From NCBI GenBank assembly GCA_902780235.1, contig CACZEL010000001.1, positions 1 through 64,000 on the forward strand: a stretch of 64,000 nt of DNA, read 5' to 3'. Every line of letters begins with the position of its first letter. The first letter of the stretch is position 1. Of this stretch, positions 33,816 to 44,400 are shown piece after piece. Both the position numbers and the translations under genes were made by a program. The DNA is from an uncultured Bacteroidales bacterium (GTDB lineage: Bacteria; Bacteroidota; Bacteroidia; Bacteroidales; Paludibacteraceae). The notes under the pieces were generated by a model that worked only from the letters and a program-made list of their open reading frames with translations, was not told the DNA's origin and searched no databases.

Positions 33816-34523
33816 TTATTTTAAATCTTCTACGTAAGTTATTTTGCGGTTTGCCTCTTCGCCCGGCACAATGTAAATCGGGTGTCGAGGTTCGTATTTG
33901 CGAACGATACCTGCATCGTCGGTAGCCAGCGACTCTCCTTCTGCCACCGCTTTCATGTACGCGCTCTGTACCACCTCCATATGGAACGCCTGAGGCGTCT
34001 GCGCACGCATAAAACACTCACGGGGAGGAATGCTTTCAACTTTCACCTTTAACCTTTCACCTTTCACCTTATAAATCGTGTCCGTCACCGGTACTGCTAC
34101 CGTCACCGCCTCATATTTCTCCAAAGCCTCAGCCACATCCGTCAATATCCGTTGGCTGACAAACGGTCGTGCCGCATCATGAAACCAGAGTGAAATCCTT
34201 TCACCTTTCACCTTTAACCTTTCACCTTCATATTCCATGTACGCTAAAATGGCATGCCAAGAGGACTCCCATCGTTCGCTTCCGCCGGGGATGATCTTCT
34301 GCACCTTTGACCAGTTATTCCGCTCGCATAGTTGCTTGGCTTCGTCCATCCATTCGGGATGCATCACAACCGCGATCTCATCGATACACTCCGCCTGTTC
34401 AAAAGCATCCACCGAGTGCTCCAAGATCGAGCGCCCGTCTGCCAAGGGTAGCAACTGCTTCGGCGTATCACCGCCTACCCGGCTCCCCATTCCTCCGGCT
34501 AATATGATAGCAATGTGCTTCAC
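33816..34523 (-). CDS. ispD: 2-C-methyl-D-erythritol 4-phosphate cytidylyltransferase (IspD)
   Basis: A 235-residue nucleotidyltransferase: ILAGGMGSRVGGDTPKQLLPL-type CTP loop (in part), FHDAARPFVS (about 114-123) and RAQTPQAFH (about 175-183) are IspD hallmarks; the related TarI/D-ribitol-5-P cytidylyltransferase is an alternative. It makes CDP-ME in the MEP isoprenoid pathway. The start is GTG within a heptamer array. Two in-frame GGTGAAA-type inserts (GERLKVKGERI just before the HDAARP strand, and KVKGERLKVKVES before the RAQTPQ segment) are not part of the normal fold. Confidence 0.87.
   Translation of the reverse strand: MKHIAIILAGGMGSRVGGDTPKQLLPLADGRSILEHSVDAFEQAECIDEIAVVMHPEWMDEAKQLCERNNWSKVQKIIPGGSERWESSWHAILAYMEYEGERLKVKGERISLWFHDAARPFVSQRILTDVAEALEKYEAVTVAVPVTDTIYKVKGERLKVKVESIPPRECFMRAQTPQAFHMEVVQSAYMKAVAEGESLATDDAGIVRKYEPRHPIYIVPGEEANRKITYVEDLK
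34034..34070 (-). repeat. GGTGAAA heptamer array inside ispD (C-terminal part)
   Basis: On the minus strand GGTGAAA, GGTGAAA, GGTTAAA and GGTGAAA, ending in GTTGAAA, encode KVKGERLKVKVES. Confidence 0.85.
34199..34228 (-). repeat. GGTGAAA heptamer array inside ispD (central part)
   Basis: GGTGAAA, GGTTAAA, GGTGAAA and GGTGAAA on the minus strand encode GERLKVKGER directly before the active-site strand. Confidence 0.85.
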
Positions 34524-34557
34524 CTTTCACCTTTCAATTTTCACCTTTCAACTTTCC
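34520..34557 (-). repeat. heptamer array at the UDP-xylose synthase / ispD junction
   Basis: Mixed GGTGAAA, TTGAAAA and AGTTGAAA units that encode the last residues of the upstream epimerase (KLKGEN), its stop, the ribosome-binding stretch and the GTG start of ispD. Confidence 0.8.
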
Positions 34558-35478
34558 ATCGAAATATTCGATGGTTTTGATGAGTCCTTCGCGCAGTTGA
34601 ACGGTCGGCTCCCAGCCAAGAATCGCCTTCGCCTTATCAATGATCGGCTGACGTTGGGTCGGGTCATCGGAAGGCAGCGGTTCATAGATGATCTGCGATT
34701 TCGAACCCGTTAACTCAATGACCAGTTCGGCTAACTGCTTGATCGTGAACTCGTGCGGGTTGCCCAAGTTGATCGGACCCGTGATCTCGTCCGGCGTTGC
34801 CATCATCGCGATCATACCGCGGATAAGGTCGTCGCAATAACAGAACGAACGGGTCTGACTACCGTCACCATAAATGGTGATATCCTTGCCTTTGAGCGCT
34901 TGTACAATGAAGTTCGACACCACGCGACCGTCGTTCGGGTGCATGTTCGGACCGTAGGTATTGAAGATACGGATAACCTTGATACGCACGTTGTTCTGAC
35001 GATGGTAGTCAAAGAACAATGTCTCCGCACAACGTTTGCCTTCGTCGTAACACGAACGGATTCCGATCGGGTTCACATTACCCCAATACTCCTCGGGCTG
35101 CGGGTGAACATGCGGATCGCCGTACACCTCACTCGTCGAAGCCTGCAGGATCTTCGCGCCCGTACGTTTCGCGACGCCCAACATGTTGATCGCACCCATG
35201 ATCGACGTCTGAATGGTCTTGATCGGGTCGTACTGATAATGGATCGGCGAAGCGGGACATGCCAAATTGTATATCTCATCTACCTCCACATGTGCTGGCA
35301 TGGTCACATCATGACGGTAGAGTTCAAAATACGGATTGTCCAACAGGTGTACAATATTGCTTTTGCTACCCGTGAAATAATTGTCCATGCAGATCACCTC
35401 ATTGCCCTGTTTGAGCAATGCCTCGCACAAATGCGAACCCAAAAAACCTGCACCTCCTGTTACTAAAATCTTTTTCAT
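34534..35478 (-). CDS. UDP-glucuronate decarboxylase (UDP-xylose synthase)
   Basis: A 314-residue short-chain dehydrogenase/reductase of the UXS type. The NAD loop is [10 protein letters not shown] (8-17); the catalytic residues are in STSEVYGDP and YDEGKR (Y-x3-K); [11 protein letters not shown] and NLACPASP are UXS-specific. It converts UDP-glucuronate to UDP-xylose for surface glycans. The C-terminus is encoded by the heptamer array that continues into ispD. It is cytoplasmic and lies in the minus-strand envelope operon. Confidence 0.93.
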   Translation of the reverse strand: MKKILVTGGAGFLGSHLCEALLKQGNEVICMDNYFTGSKSNIVHLLDNPYFELYRHDVTMPAHVEVDEIYNLACPASPIHYQYDPIKTIQTSIMGAINMLGVAKRTGAKILQASTSEVYGDPHVHPQPEEYWGNVNPIGIRSCYDEGKRCAETLFFDYHRQNNVRIKVIRIFNTYGPNMHPNDGRVVSNFIVQALKGKDITIYGDGSQTRSFCYCDDLIRGMIAMMATPDEITGPINLGNPHEFTIKQLAELVIELTGSKSQIIYEPLPSDDPTQRQPIIDKAKAILGWEPTVQLREGLIKTIEYFDGKLKGEN

Positions 35479-35513
35479 TTTATCATTTCATCATTTTATC
35501 ATTTCATCATTTG
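35479..35513 (-). repeat. ATCATTT-type tandem array
   Basis: TCATTTTATCATTTCATCATTTTATCATTT-like units (given here only in type) between the GT2 stop and the UDP-xylose synthase start; minus strand reads purine-rich GATGAAAT and serves as ribosome-binding leader. Confidence 0.7.
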
Positions 35514-36514
35514 TAAAGCTCTTCCTGTTTAGCTTTACGTGCTTTATGGGTGATACACTCGCCCAAGAATCCTGTGCCGTACCCGAATAACTGCATGTAC
35601 GCCGCCACGATGGACAGCAGCGCTATTTTCACCGACTTGTTCTTAATCAGCGACTCGCAGAAAATGCCAAGCACAAACAGCATTATCGGCGCCAAAAAGA
35701 GCAATGACCATTTCCAATAGCCAACAGCTAACAGCAAACAGCTAATAGCCAATAGCCCTATATTCCCGATCACAAAAGCCGCCGGCATCAGATGCACCAG
35801 TTTCAACGAACCCGGATGCAGTTCACCGAGTAGTACTCGGCCCTTACCGAACGTATTCACCTGCCGGAAGAATTTCATCAGATCCACACGACGTTTATGA
35901 TACACGTACGCCTCCGGAATCAAGGTCGTCTTGAAACCCGCATCCTTGATACGAATCGACATGTCGATGTCCTCACCGATCATATTCTTGTACCCGCCTA
36001 CGGTCTCAAAACACTTTCTTGATATACCCATATTGAACGACCTCGGAGAGAACTTCTCCTTGTTCTTCGTCGCACCACGGATACCTCCGGTCGTCATGAT
36101 CGAGGTCATCGAATAATTAATCGCTTTCTGCACATCGCTGAAGCTGTCATCGGCAGCATCAGGTCCTCCGTAACAATCCACAGGGTTCTTCGCCAACTCT
36201 GCCCGAACGGTCGCGATATACTGAGGCGGCACGATCACATCGGAGTCATAGATAATGAACCAATCACCCGATGCACGCTCCATGCCGTAGTTACGCGTCT
36301 CACTTCTGCCTGAATTGGGCTTGAAATAATAGTGCAGATCCAACTTGTCGGCATACTGATCGCAAACCTCTTTACACGGCACAGACGACCCATCTTCGAT
36401 CACTAACACCTCGAAGCCCTTATCCGTCTGTTTGGTCAGACTCTCTAACAGTTCTGCTACCTCGTCCGGCCTGTTATACACCGGTATTACTATAGAAAAC
36501 TTAATCCCTTTCAT
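35507..36514 (-). CDS. glycosyltransferase family 2 with C-terminal membrane helices
   Basis: A 335-residue GT2 protein: [20 protein letters not shown] opening, [17 protein letters not shown] (metal-binding DSD) and a C-terminal pair of hydrophobic segments (about 250-300). It is a likely membrane-bound transferase. The ATG at 36514 is chosen as it begins the domain and lies 26 bp after the thiL stop. Part of the first membrane segment ([15 protein letters not shown]) is encoded by a reversed AGCCAAY heptamer array. Confidence 0.9.
   Translation of the reverse strand: MKGIKFSIVIPVYNRPDEVAELLESLTKQTDKGFEVLVIEDGSSVPCKEVCDQYADKLDLHYYFKPNSGRSETRNYGMERASGDWFIIYDSDVIVPPQYIATVRAELAKNPVDCYGGPDAADDSFSDVQKAINYSMTSIMTTGGIRGATKNKEKFSPRSFNMGISRKCFETVGGYKNMIGEDIDMSIRIKDAGFKTTLIPEAYVYHKRRVDLMKFFRQVNTFGKGRVLLGELHPGSLKLVHLMPAAFVIGNIGLLAISCLLLAVGYWKWSLLFLAPIMLFVLGIFCESLIKNKSVKIALLSIVAAYMQLFGYGTGFLGECITHKARKAKQEELYK
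35716..35757 (+). repeat. AGCCAAY heptamer array encoding a membrane segment
   Basis: On the plus strand AGCCAAC, AGCTAAC, AGCAAAC, AGCTAAT, AGCCAAT and AGCC in tandem; the gene on the minus strand reads them as [14 protein letters not shown], part of a membrane helix. Confidence 0.85.
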
Positions 36515-36522
36515 TTTTTCCT

Positions 36523-36552
36523 TTGTACATTGTACATTGTCACTTTGTACTT
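36523..36552 (-). repeat. GTACATT tandem repeat between thiL and GT2
   Basis: TTGTACA, TTGTACA, TTGTCAC and TTTGTAC, about period 7, covers the thiL stop and the leader of the GT2 gene. Confidence 0.65.
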
Positions 36553-37613
36553 TCAAACGCATTCCACCCCTGCGCCTTAAGGGGCAGTTCTTCTCCGTTT
36601 CTTCCAATTAAGTTACAGCCGTACTCCGGCTTGGTGATATGACCGATGATGTACAGGTCCTCCACCGGAATCAGTTTCTCGTAGTCATCCAGCGAGCAGG
36701 TGAACAACAGTTCATAGTCCTCTCCGCCGTTCAGCGCGCAAGTGACAATATTCAGATTCATCTCCTCCGCCAAAGCCGCGGCCTCGAAATCAATCGGTAA
36801 CTTATCTTCATAGACGCAACAACCGACACCCGACTGACTGCATATATGCAGCAACTCCGACGATAAACCATCGGAAACATCCATCATCGCTGTCGGCTTG
36901 ACACCCGCCTTTCGCAGACTCTCTAAGATATCCCTTCTTGCCTCGGGTTTCAACTGGCGCTCCAGCAAGTACTCTTTACCTGCAAAATCCGGCTGTTCGG
37001 CATTGGCAAGACGCTCGCGTTCCAACAACTGCAGACCCATATATGCCGTACCCAAGTTACCACTCACGCAGATCAGGTCGTTCAACTTAGCGCCGTTCCG
37101 ATATACGATATCTTTGGCGTTCGCCGTACCGAGACAAGTGATTGAAATCGTCAAACCGGTCATCGAGGCACAGGTGTCCCCGCCTACCAGATCCACGCCG
37201 TACCGTTCGCACGCCAAGCGAATGCCGCTATACAGCGCCTCGATGTCCTCCACCGAGAAGCGCTTACTGATACCCAGACTCACCGTGATCTGCGTCGGAG
37301 TACCGTTCATTGCATAGATATCCGAGAAATTAACCACCGCTGCCTTGTAACCCAAGTGCTTGAGCGGAACATACTCCAAATTAAAATGGATCCCCTCCAG
37401 CAACATGTCGGTCGTCATGAGCACTTGTCGGCTTTCGACTTTCGACTTTTCGCTTTCGACTTTCGACTTTCCGCTTTCGACTACATTAAAATCCATGACC
37501 GCGCAATCATCGCCGACACCTTTCTTCGTACTCGGTTGCACATGCTTAATACCTTCGGTCAGATGCTTGATCAGACCAAACTCACCATATTTTGAAATCT
37601 CTGTTCTTGCCAT
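36540..37613 (-). CDS. thiL: thiamine-monophosphate kinase (ThiL)
   Basis: A 357-residue ThiL protein (a little long for the family, about 320-345). GDDCAVMDF, TTDMLLEGIHF, ISVSLG-like ITVSLGIS, LVGGDT and the C-terminal ALNGGEDYELLF are the metal/ATP-binding motifs of the PurM-like fold. It phosphorylates thiamine phosphate to thiamine diphosphate. The ATG at 37613 is chosen over one 12 bp upstream. An AGTCGAA-array insert (ESGKSKVESEKSKVES) sits in the loop before TTDM. Confidence 0.93.
   Translation of the reverse strand: MARTEISKYGEFGLIKHLTEGIKHVQPSTKKGVGDDCAVMDFNVVESGKSKVESEKSKVESRQVLMTTDMLLEGIHFNLEYVPLKHLGYKAAVVNFSDIYAMNGTPTQITVSLGISKRFSVEDIEALYSGIRLACERYGVDLVGGDTCASMTGLTISITCLGTANAKDIVYRNGAKLNDLICVSGNLGTAYMGLQLLERERLANAEQPDFAGKEYLLERQLKPEARRDILESLRKAGVKPTAMMDVSDGLSSELLHICSQSGVGCCVYEDKLPIDFEAAALAEEMNLNIVTCALNGGEDYELLFTCSLDDYEKLIPVEDLYIIGHITKPEYGCNLIGRNGEELPLKAQGWNAFESTK
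37429..37482 (-). repeat. AGTCGAA heptamer array inside thiL
   Basis: Seven to eight units of AGTCGAA and variants (GAAAGTC, GAAAAGTCGAAAG) on the minus strand encode ESGKSKVESEKSKVES in a loop before the TTDM motif. Confidence 0.85.
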
Positions 37614-37633
37614 ATACGCACACAATTAGCACG

Positions 37634-37669
37634 CAAAAGTACTACAAAAATTCGAAAATAGAAAACAAA
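37634..37669 (-). promoter_or_regulatory. promoter of thiL (weaker match)
   Basis: A -7 box TACTTTTG (minus strand, 37634-37641). The only TTTG upstream (37666-37669) is 24 bp away, longer than the usual 20, and no ATAT extension follows it. Confidence 0.5.
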
Positions 37670-37722
37670 AAGAGAAAAAGTTACGAAAATGCACACTTTT
37701 TTAAAGAAAAATACGCACGCGC

Positions 37723-37753
37723 TTGTGTATATGAAAAAATTGTTGTATCTTTG
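37723..37753 (+). promoter_or_regulatory. promoter of ruvA
   Basis: TTG (37723-37725) continues as TGTATATGA; a 20-bp spacer leads to the -7 box TATCTTTG (37746-37753). This excludes upstream in-frame starts and places the ATG at 37772. Confidence 0.8.
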
Positions 37754-37771
37754 CGGGCTTTTTGTGTGAAT

Positions 37772-38380
37772 ATGATTGAATACATCAAAGGAATATTGAC
37801 AGAATTGAACCCGACGGAGGCCGTTATCGAAGCCGCCGGCATCGGGTACGGAATCGCCATCACGCTGCCTACATACTCGGCATTGGTGGGTAGTGAAAAC
37901 AAGGAAGCAAAGTTATTCATCTCGGAGATCATCCGGGAGGATACGCACGAGATATACGGGTTTGTCACCAAGACAGAACGGCAGATCTTCGAACTGCTGA
38001 TGACCGTTAGCGGTATCGGTGCAGCCACAGCACGTATGATCCTCTCTGCCTTCACCGCCGAAGAGTTGCGCATGCTTATCGCTACCGGCAACGCCAAAGC
38101 GATGGCCAAAGTGAAAGGTTTAGGCACCAAGACCGCACAACGTATCATCGTGGACCTCAAGGACAAAGCCCTCAAACTCGACCTTGGAGGCGATCCGACC
38201 GAGTTACCCTTGGGCAACATCGAACCCGAAGACAACGGCGTTCGCTCCGAAGCTGTCAGTGCCCTCACGATGTTAGGTTTCAATGCTTCTGCAAGCAGCA
38301 AAGCGGTGGATAAGATCCTCAAAGCCAACCCCACTATCAAAGTGGAGGCAGTCATTCGCGAAGCCCTCAAAATGTTGTAA
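37772..38380 (+). CDS. ruvA: Holliday junction helicase subunit RuvA
   Basis: A 202-residue protein, the family length. It has the OB-fold N-terminus IEYIKGILTELNPTEAVIEA (in part), two helix-hairpin-helix motifs (LMTVSGIGAATARMIL and KVKGLGTKTAQRI) that bind DNA, and a C-terminal domain that contacts RuvB. It forms the tetramer on Holliday junctions. The ATG at 37772 is chosen by family length and promoter position. An ATTAAAC array follows and leads into sprA. Confidence 0.96.
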   Translation: MIEYIKGILTELNPTEAVIEAAGIGYGIAITLPTYSALVGSENKEAKLFISEIIREDTHEIYGFVTKTERQIFELLMTVSGIGAATARMILSAFTAEELRMLIATGNAKAMAKVKGLGTKTAQRIIVDLKDKALKLDLGGDPTELPLGNIEPEDNGVRSEAVSALTMLGFNASASSKAVDKILKANPTIKVEAVIREALKML

Positions 38381-38411
38381 ACATTAAACATTAAACATTA
38401 AACATTAAACG
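38379..38411 (+). repeat. ATTAAAC heptamer array between ruvA and sprA
   Basis: Four to five tandem ATTAAAC units begin right after the ruvA stop and end at the predicted sprA ribosome-binding/start region. Confidence 0.85.
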
Positions 38412-38427
38412 TTACCTCTACATATTA

Positions 38428-41400
38428 TTGCTCTTGTGGCTACCATGTTCCATGGTCGTTCAGGATGCCTTTGCCCAAAAGACGCTCAAAGAACTCGTAG
38501 CCGAAGAGAAAGCCCGTAAGGAAGCCGAGAAGCAAGCCAAAGAGGCGGAGAAAGAAGCGAAAGCCAAGAGCCAAGAACCCAAAGCTAAGAGCCAAAAGCC
38601 AACAGCTAACAGCCAAGACATCTCTCCCGAAGAAGCCGCCGACCTCGTCACCGAGACAGACAGTGCCATATGGGCACCGACGCAGGTCAAGCAGTTGGGC
38701 GTGCAGAACTTCGGTGAACTAACCCGTCCTGCCAGCTCGCTCGATTTGGAAGATCCGAATAATATCACCACTACCGTCGAGTACCAACCCGAGACGGGCA
38801 CTTATATCCTTCGTACGAAAATAGGCGACACGGATGTCACGACCCCGTACATGCTTACCCAGCAGGAGTACAACCAATATACCGAGCGCCAACTGATGCA
38901 TCAGTACTGGCAGCAGAAAATCGGTGAGGTGGAGCATAACAACGAGAAGAAATTTGACATCACGGACATGAAGTTCAACATCGGTCCTGCCGATAAGGTC
39001 TTCGGTCCCGGTGGTGTACAACTCAAGATGCAAGGATCGGCGGAACTGCTCTTCGGATTCAAGCATCAGTATATCGAGAACCCTTCCCTTACCGCCCGTG
39101 CCCGCAATAACAACATTTTCGATTTTGACGAGAAGATACAAGCCAGCATACAAGGTAAGGTCGGTTCGAAACTCAATTTCAACCTCTCGTACAACACGGA
39201 GGCTTCGTTCTCCTTCGACCAGCAGAACCTCAAACTGAATTACAAAGGCGAAGAGGACGACATCATCCAATCCATCGAGGCGGGTAACGTCACGATGGAT
39301 CTGCCTTCCTCCCTCATCCGAGGCAGCCAGGCGCTCTTTGGTATCAAGACCAACCTCAAGTTCGGTAAATTCAAGATCCAAGCCCTCATCTCGCAGCAGA
39401 ACAGCGAGGCGCAGACGGTGAGCAGTAAGGGCGGTGCGCAGACGACGAAATTCGACATCAGCGGTGACACCTACGACGAGAACCGCCATTTCTTCCTCGC
39501 CCATTTCTTCCGCGAACATTACGAGCAGGCGATGGAGTACGTGCCCTACGTCTCTAGCGGTGCACAGATCAATAAGATCGAAGTATGGATCACCAATAAA
39601 CGCGGTAACTACGAGCAGGCACGTAACATCGTGGCTTTCACCGACTTAGGTGAGAGTGACGACCACTCCAAACTCAAATGGGGCAGTGCACCCAAAGCGG
39701 CACCGGACAATAACGCCAACGGACTCTATTACAAGATCAAAACCGACGCACCGGACTTCCGTCAGATCGATCAGACAAGTATAGCCCTCAGTTCTGTACG
39801 CGACCTCAACGGCGACTCCCTCATCGGCGGTATCGACTACGAGAAAGTGGAGTCAGCGCGTCTGCTGACTTCCAGCGAATATACGCTCAATAGCGCCTTG
39901 GGTTACATCTCCCTCAAGAGTGCCCTCAATCAAGACGAAGTGCTTGCCGTCGCTTACGAATATACGTACAACGGTCAGATCTACCAAGTCGGAGAGTTCT
40001 CGACTGACCAAGTGCGAGACACTACGACAGCTGCCGGTACCGGCAAGACCGCTGCACTCGCCCTCAAAGTACTGAAAAGCAGCGCCAACGCGCCCAACGA
40101 TTACAACCCTAACCGCCAAGCGTACATCCAATCGCAGATAGCGGCAGGACGTTCCAAAAAGGAACTGAGTTACGGAACATGGGACTTGATGATGAAAAAC
40201 ATCTACTCCCTCGGGGCAACCAGTATTCAGTCGGAGAAATTCGAACTCTATATCACCTACCGCAATGACTCCGTCGGTACTGACGTACAGTACCTCAACG
40301 AAGGCCCCATCAGCGGTAAGCAACTCTTGCGCGTGATGAACCTCGACCGGCTCGATCAGAAGAACAACGCCAGTCCGGACGGACGCTTCGATTTTATCGA
40401 AGGACTCACCGTCTATTCGTCCAACGGCCGAATCATCTTCCCTGTGCTCGAACCCTTCGGTAGCCACCTCGCCAACGTTTTAGGCGGCGAGACATCGGAC
40501 TTGGCGAAGAAATACTGCTACCAGGAACTATATGACTCCACCCTCGTTCAAGCGCAGGAACTCAGCGAGAAAAATAAGTTCCGGCTCACCGGTAAATACA
40601 AAGGAACGAACGGCAGCGAGATACGGCTCGGTGCAATGAACGTACCGCGTGGTTCGGTCACCGTCACCGCCGGAGGTGCCACACTCATCGAGAACGTGGA
40701 CTATACGGTTGACTACACCATGGGAACGGTCACCATCCTCAACACCTCCATCCTGGAGTCCGGTACGAACGTGGATGTCAAGCTGGAGAACCAATCGACT
40801 TTCTCCATGCAGCGGAAGTCCCTCTTCGGCGCCCACCTTGAGTATGAGTTCAATAAAGACCTCGTCATCGGCGGTACGATCATGCACTTACGCGAACGGC
40901 CGCTGACCACCAAAGTGAACACGGGTTCTGAACCGCTCGCCAACACGATCTGGGGAGTGAACGGTAGTTGGAAAACCGAGATGCAGTGGCTCACCAACGC
41001 GATCGATAAGATCCCTTGGATCACGGCTACCGCTCCTTCCACTTTCACCCTCAATGCCGAGTTTGCTCACCTCATCCCGGGTCATACGAACGATGTCGGC
41101 AAAGTGGGAACGGCGTATATCGATGACTTCGAGTCCACGACCACGAACATCGACGTCCATTATCCGAGTTATTGGTTCTTGGCTTCTACGCCTACCGTCT
41201 TCCCGGAGTCGCAGGACATCAATAAGACTACGTATAACAAGAACCGCGCCCACCTCGCGTGGTACACCGTCGATCCTATCTTCGGCTACCCGCAGTCGAA
41301 CACGCCGGCGCATATTCGCAACGACCTTGCGGCGCTGAGTGACCACCGTACGCGTATCGTATATCAGGATGAAATCTACCCGAACCGCCAAGAGGCCAGC

Positions 41401-44400
41401 AACGTAGATACCAAACTGCCGATTCTCAACCTCGCTTACTACCCTGCCGAACGCGGACAGTATAACATCAGCGCAGATGAGATAGACGCCAACGGTCAAC
41501 TCATCTATACCAAGGACCGTTGGGGTGGTATGATGCGGCGTCTGGATAACACCGACTTCGAGAAAGCGAACATCGAGTATATCCAGTTCTGGCTCATGGA
41601 TCCCAAGCACACCAACCCCGATCATCCGGAGGACTACGACGGTGAGCTGTATATCAACCTCGGTGACATCAGCGAGGATATCTTGCGCGACGGTAAGAAA
41701 GCTTTCGAGCATGGTCTGCCTGTCTCCGACGCCGAGCAGAACAAAGTCGAAACGACCACATGGGGTCTCGTACCGCGTGCTACCAGTACTGTCGTGGCTT
41801 TCAGCAACGAAGCCGGTTCACGCGCCAAACAGGATGTCGGCCTCAATGGTCTGACATCCGAGCAGGAGAAGACATGGCCCGCTTACCAGCAGTACCTCAC
41901 CGACCTGCAAACCAAAGTGACGCCGTCCGTTTGGGATAGTTGGGCGGCTGACCGTTTCTCGCCGCGTAACGACCCGGCGGGCGATAACTACCATTATTAC
42001 CGAGGTTCGGACTACGATGAAGAGCAAGTATCCATCCTCGATCGCTATAAGCATTATAACGGTACCGAAGGTAACTCACCCGCTACCGAGCAGCAGACCG
42101 AGAGTTACGGTACGGCTTCGACCCTCACGCCGGATATCGAAGATATCAACCAGGATAACACGCTCAACGAGTACGAGAAATACTACGAGTACAAGATCAT
42201 CCTCCGTCCCGACATGATGGAGGTCGGCAAGCAGAACATCACGGAGAAGAAGATCCGCCAAGTGACGCTGCGGAACGGCCAGACGGTCGATGTGACGTGG
42301 TATCAGTTCAAGATACCTCTCAAAGGCAAAGACATGGTCACCCGAGGCGGTATCCGTAATTGGAAATCCATCCGCTTCATGCGTATGTACCTCACCAAGT
42401 TCCGCTATGACACCTACCTCCGTTTTGCGACCATGGACCTCGTGCGCGGCGAATGGCGTCAATACACCCGTGATCTGGCACCCAACGGCATCGCTGTCGT
42501 GGATACAGCTTCGATCAGCGTACAGACCGTTAATATCGAAGAGAACAGTACACGTACGCCGGTGAACTACGTGCTCCCGCCGGGTGTCAGCCGACAGACC
42601 GATCCGGGACAAGCCCAACTCATCGCCCAGAACGAACAGGCGATGGTCTTGCGCGTGATGAACCTCAGTCCGCATGACGCTCGAGCCATGTACAAAAATA
42701 CCGGCTACGACATGCGGCAGTATAAGAACCTGCAAATGTTCGTCCATGCCGAGAAGATGGAGTCGCTCGATCCCGACCTCAAGGATGGTGACCTCACCTG
42801 CTTCATCCGTCTCGGTACCGACTTGCGTAATAACTACTACGAATACGAGATCCCGCTCCATCTCACGGCGCCGGGAATGTATAACAATAACAACGAAGCC
42901 GACCGAGAGAAAGTATGGCCGACGGAGAACATGTTCGACTTCCCCTTGCAGGCACTCGTAGCGGCGAAAACAGCCCGTAACAAAGCCAAACGCGCCGGTA
43001 ACGAAGGCGTAGGGAACAATATTCCTTACACCATCTACGATGACGCGAACGACAAGCCGCAGAACAAGATCACTGTCTTGGGTAACCCGACTCTCGAAGA
43101 GGTGGAGACGATCATGATCGGTGTCCGTAACAACGGGCAACATACGGCCAGCGGTGAGATCTGGGTGAACGAACTCCGCCTCAGCCAGTTCAATGAGCAA
43201 GGCGGTGTAGCGGCCATGGCGAACGCAGCCTTGGCTATCAGCGACATCGCGCAAGTGAACGTCGCCGGACGACTCGAGACCGCCGGATATGGTTCTATCG
43301 AGTCCAACGTGTTGGATCGTAACTTGGAGAATTTCTATCAGTTAAGTGTCAGTGCAGCCCTCGAAGGCGGACGCCTCTTCCCCGAACAGGCGAAGATACA
43401 GATGCCGCTCTATGTATCCTACTCCAACGAGACCACCAGCCCGGACTTTGACCCGCTCGACACCGATGTCAAACTCAAAGAGACACTCGACACCTACGAC
43501 ACCAAGGAGCAGAAAGACTCCATCAAGCAGATGTCCAACACGGTTCATGAGGCTACCTCTTTCTCTGTGTCGAACATGAAGGTCAATATCCACTCCAAGA
43601 AACGCGATATGTTCTACGACCCGGCTAACTTCTCGATCTCGGCGTCGTACAACAAGCAGAACGAGCACTCGCCCGACATGGAGAAGAATATCACCACCGA
43701 CCATAAGGGTTCGTTCCAGTACGCTTACAGCTTCAATCCCAAACCGTGGGAGCCGTTCAGCAAAGTGGAGAAAGTAAGTAAGGTAAAATTCCTCAAAGAG
43801 ATGAATTTCTATTACTTACCGCAGTCCTGGGCATTCAACACCAATATGCACCGCACCTTCTCGCATATGAAGATGCGTGACCTTGCCGGCGCATCCGTCG
43901 ATGCGATGGATCTGACCTACAGCAAGGACTTCACATGGGATCGAAACGTGGACATCAAGTATGACTTCACCAAGAACATGAAGTTCACCTTCCAGTCCGC
44001 CATGAACGCCATCATCGATGAAGGCAAATATACGCCGGAGATCCTCAAAGCCGGTTATTTCGACGCGGAGTTCAACAACGACAAGTACGAGGCATGGAAA
44101 GATACGATCCAGCATTCGCTCGCTAAATGGGGCAAGCCCTATACCTATCAGCAGGTCTTCACCGCGTCGTGGAATGTGCCGTTCAACCGCATCCCGGGTC
44201 TGGACGCCCTCTCTGCAAACGCTTCGTATAACGCCAACTACAACTGGACCCGTACCGCCTCTTCCTTATCCGGTCTCGACCGCGGTAACACCGTCAGCAG
44301 CACGCAGACATGGCAAGTGGACGGAGGCATCAACTTCGAGACTTGGTACGGCAAATCCAAATACTGGAAGACGATGACCCAACGCTATACGGGACGAAAC

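Noticed and set aside
37592..37771. N-terminal extension of RuvA
   Set aside because: It overlaps thiL and both promoters; RuvA has its usual length from 37772.
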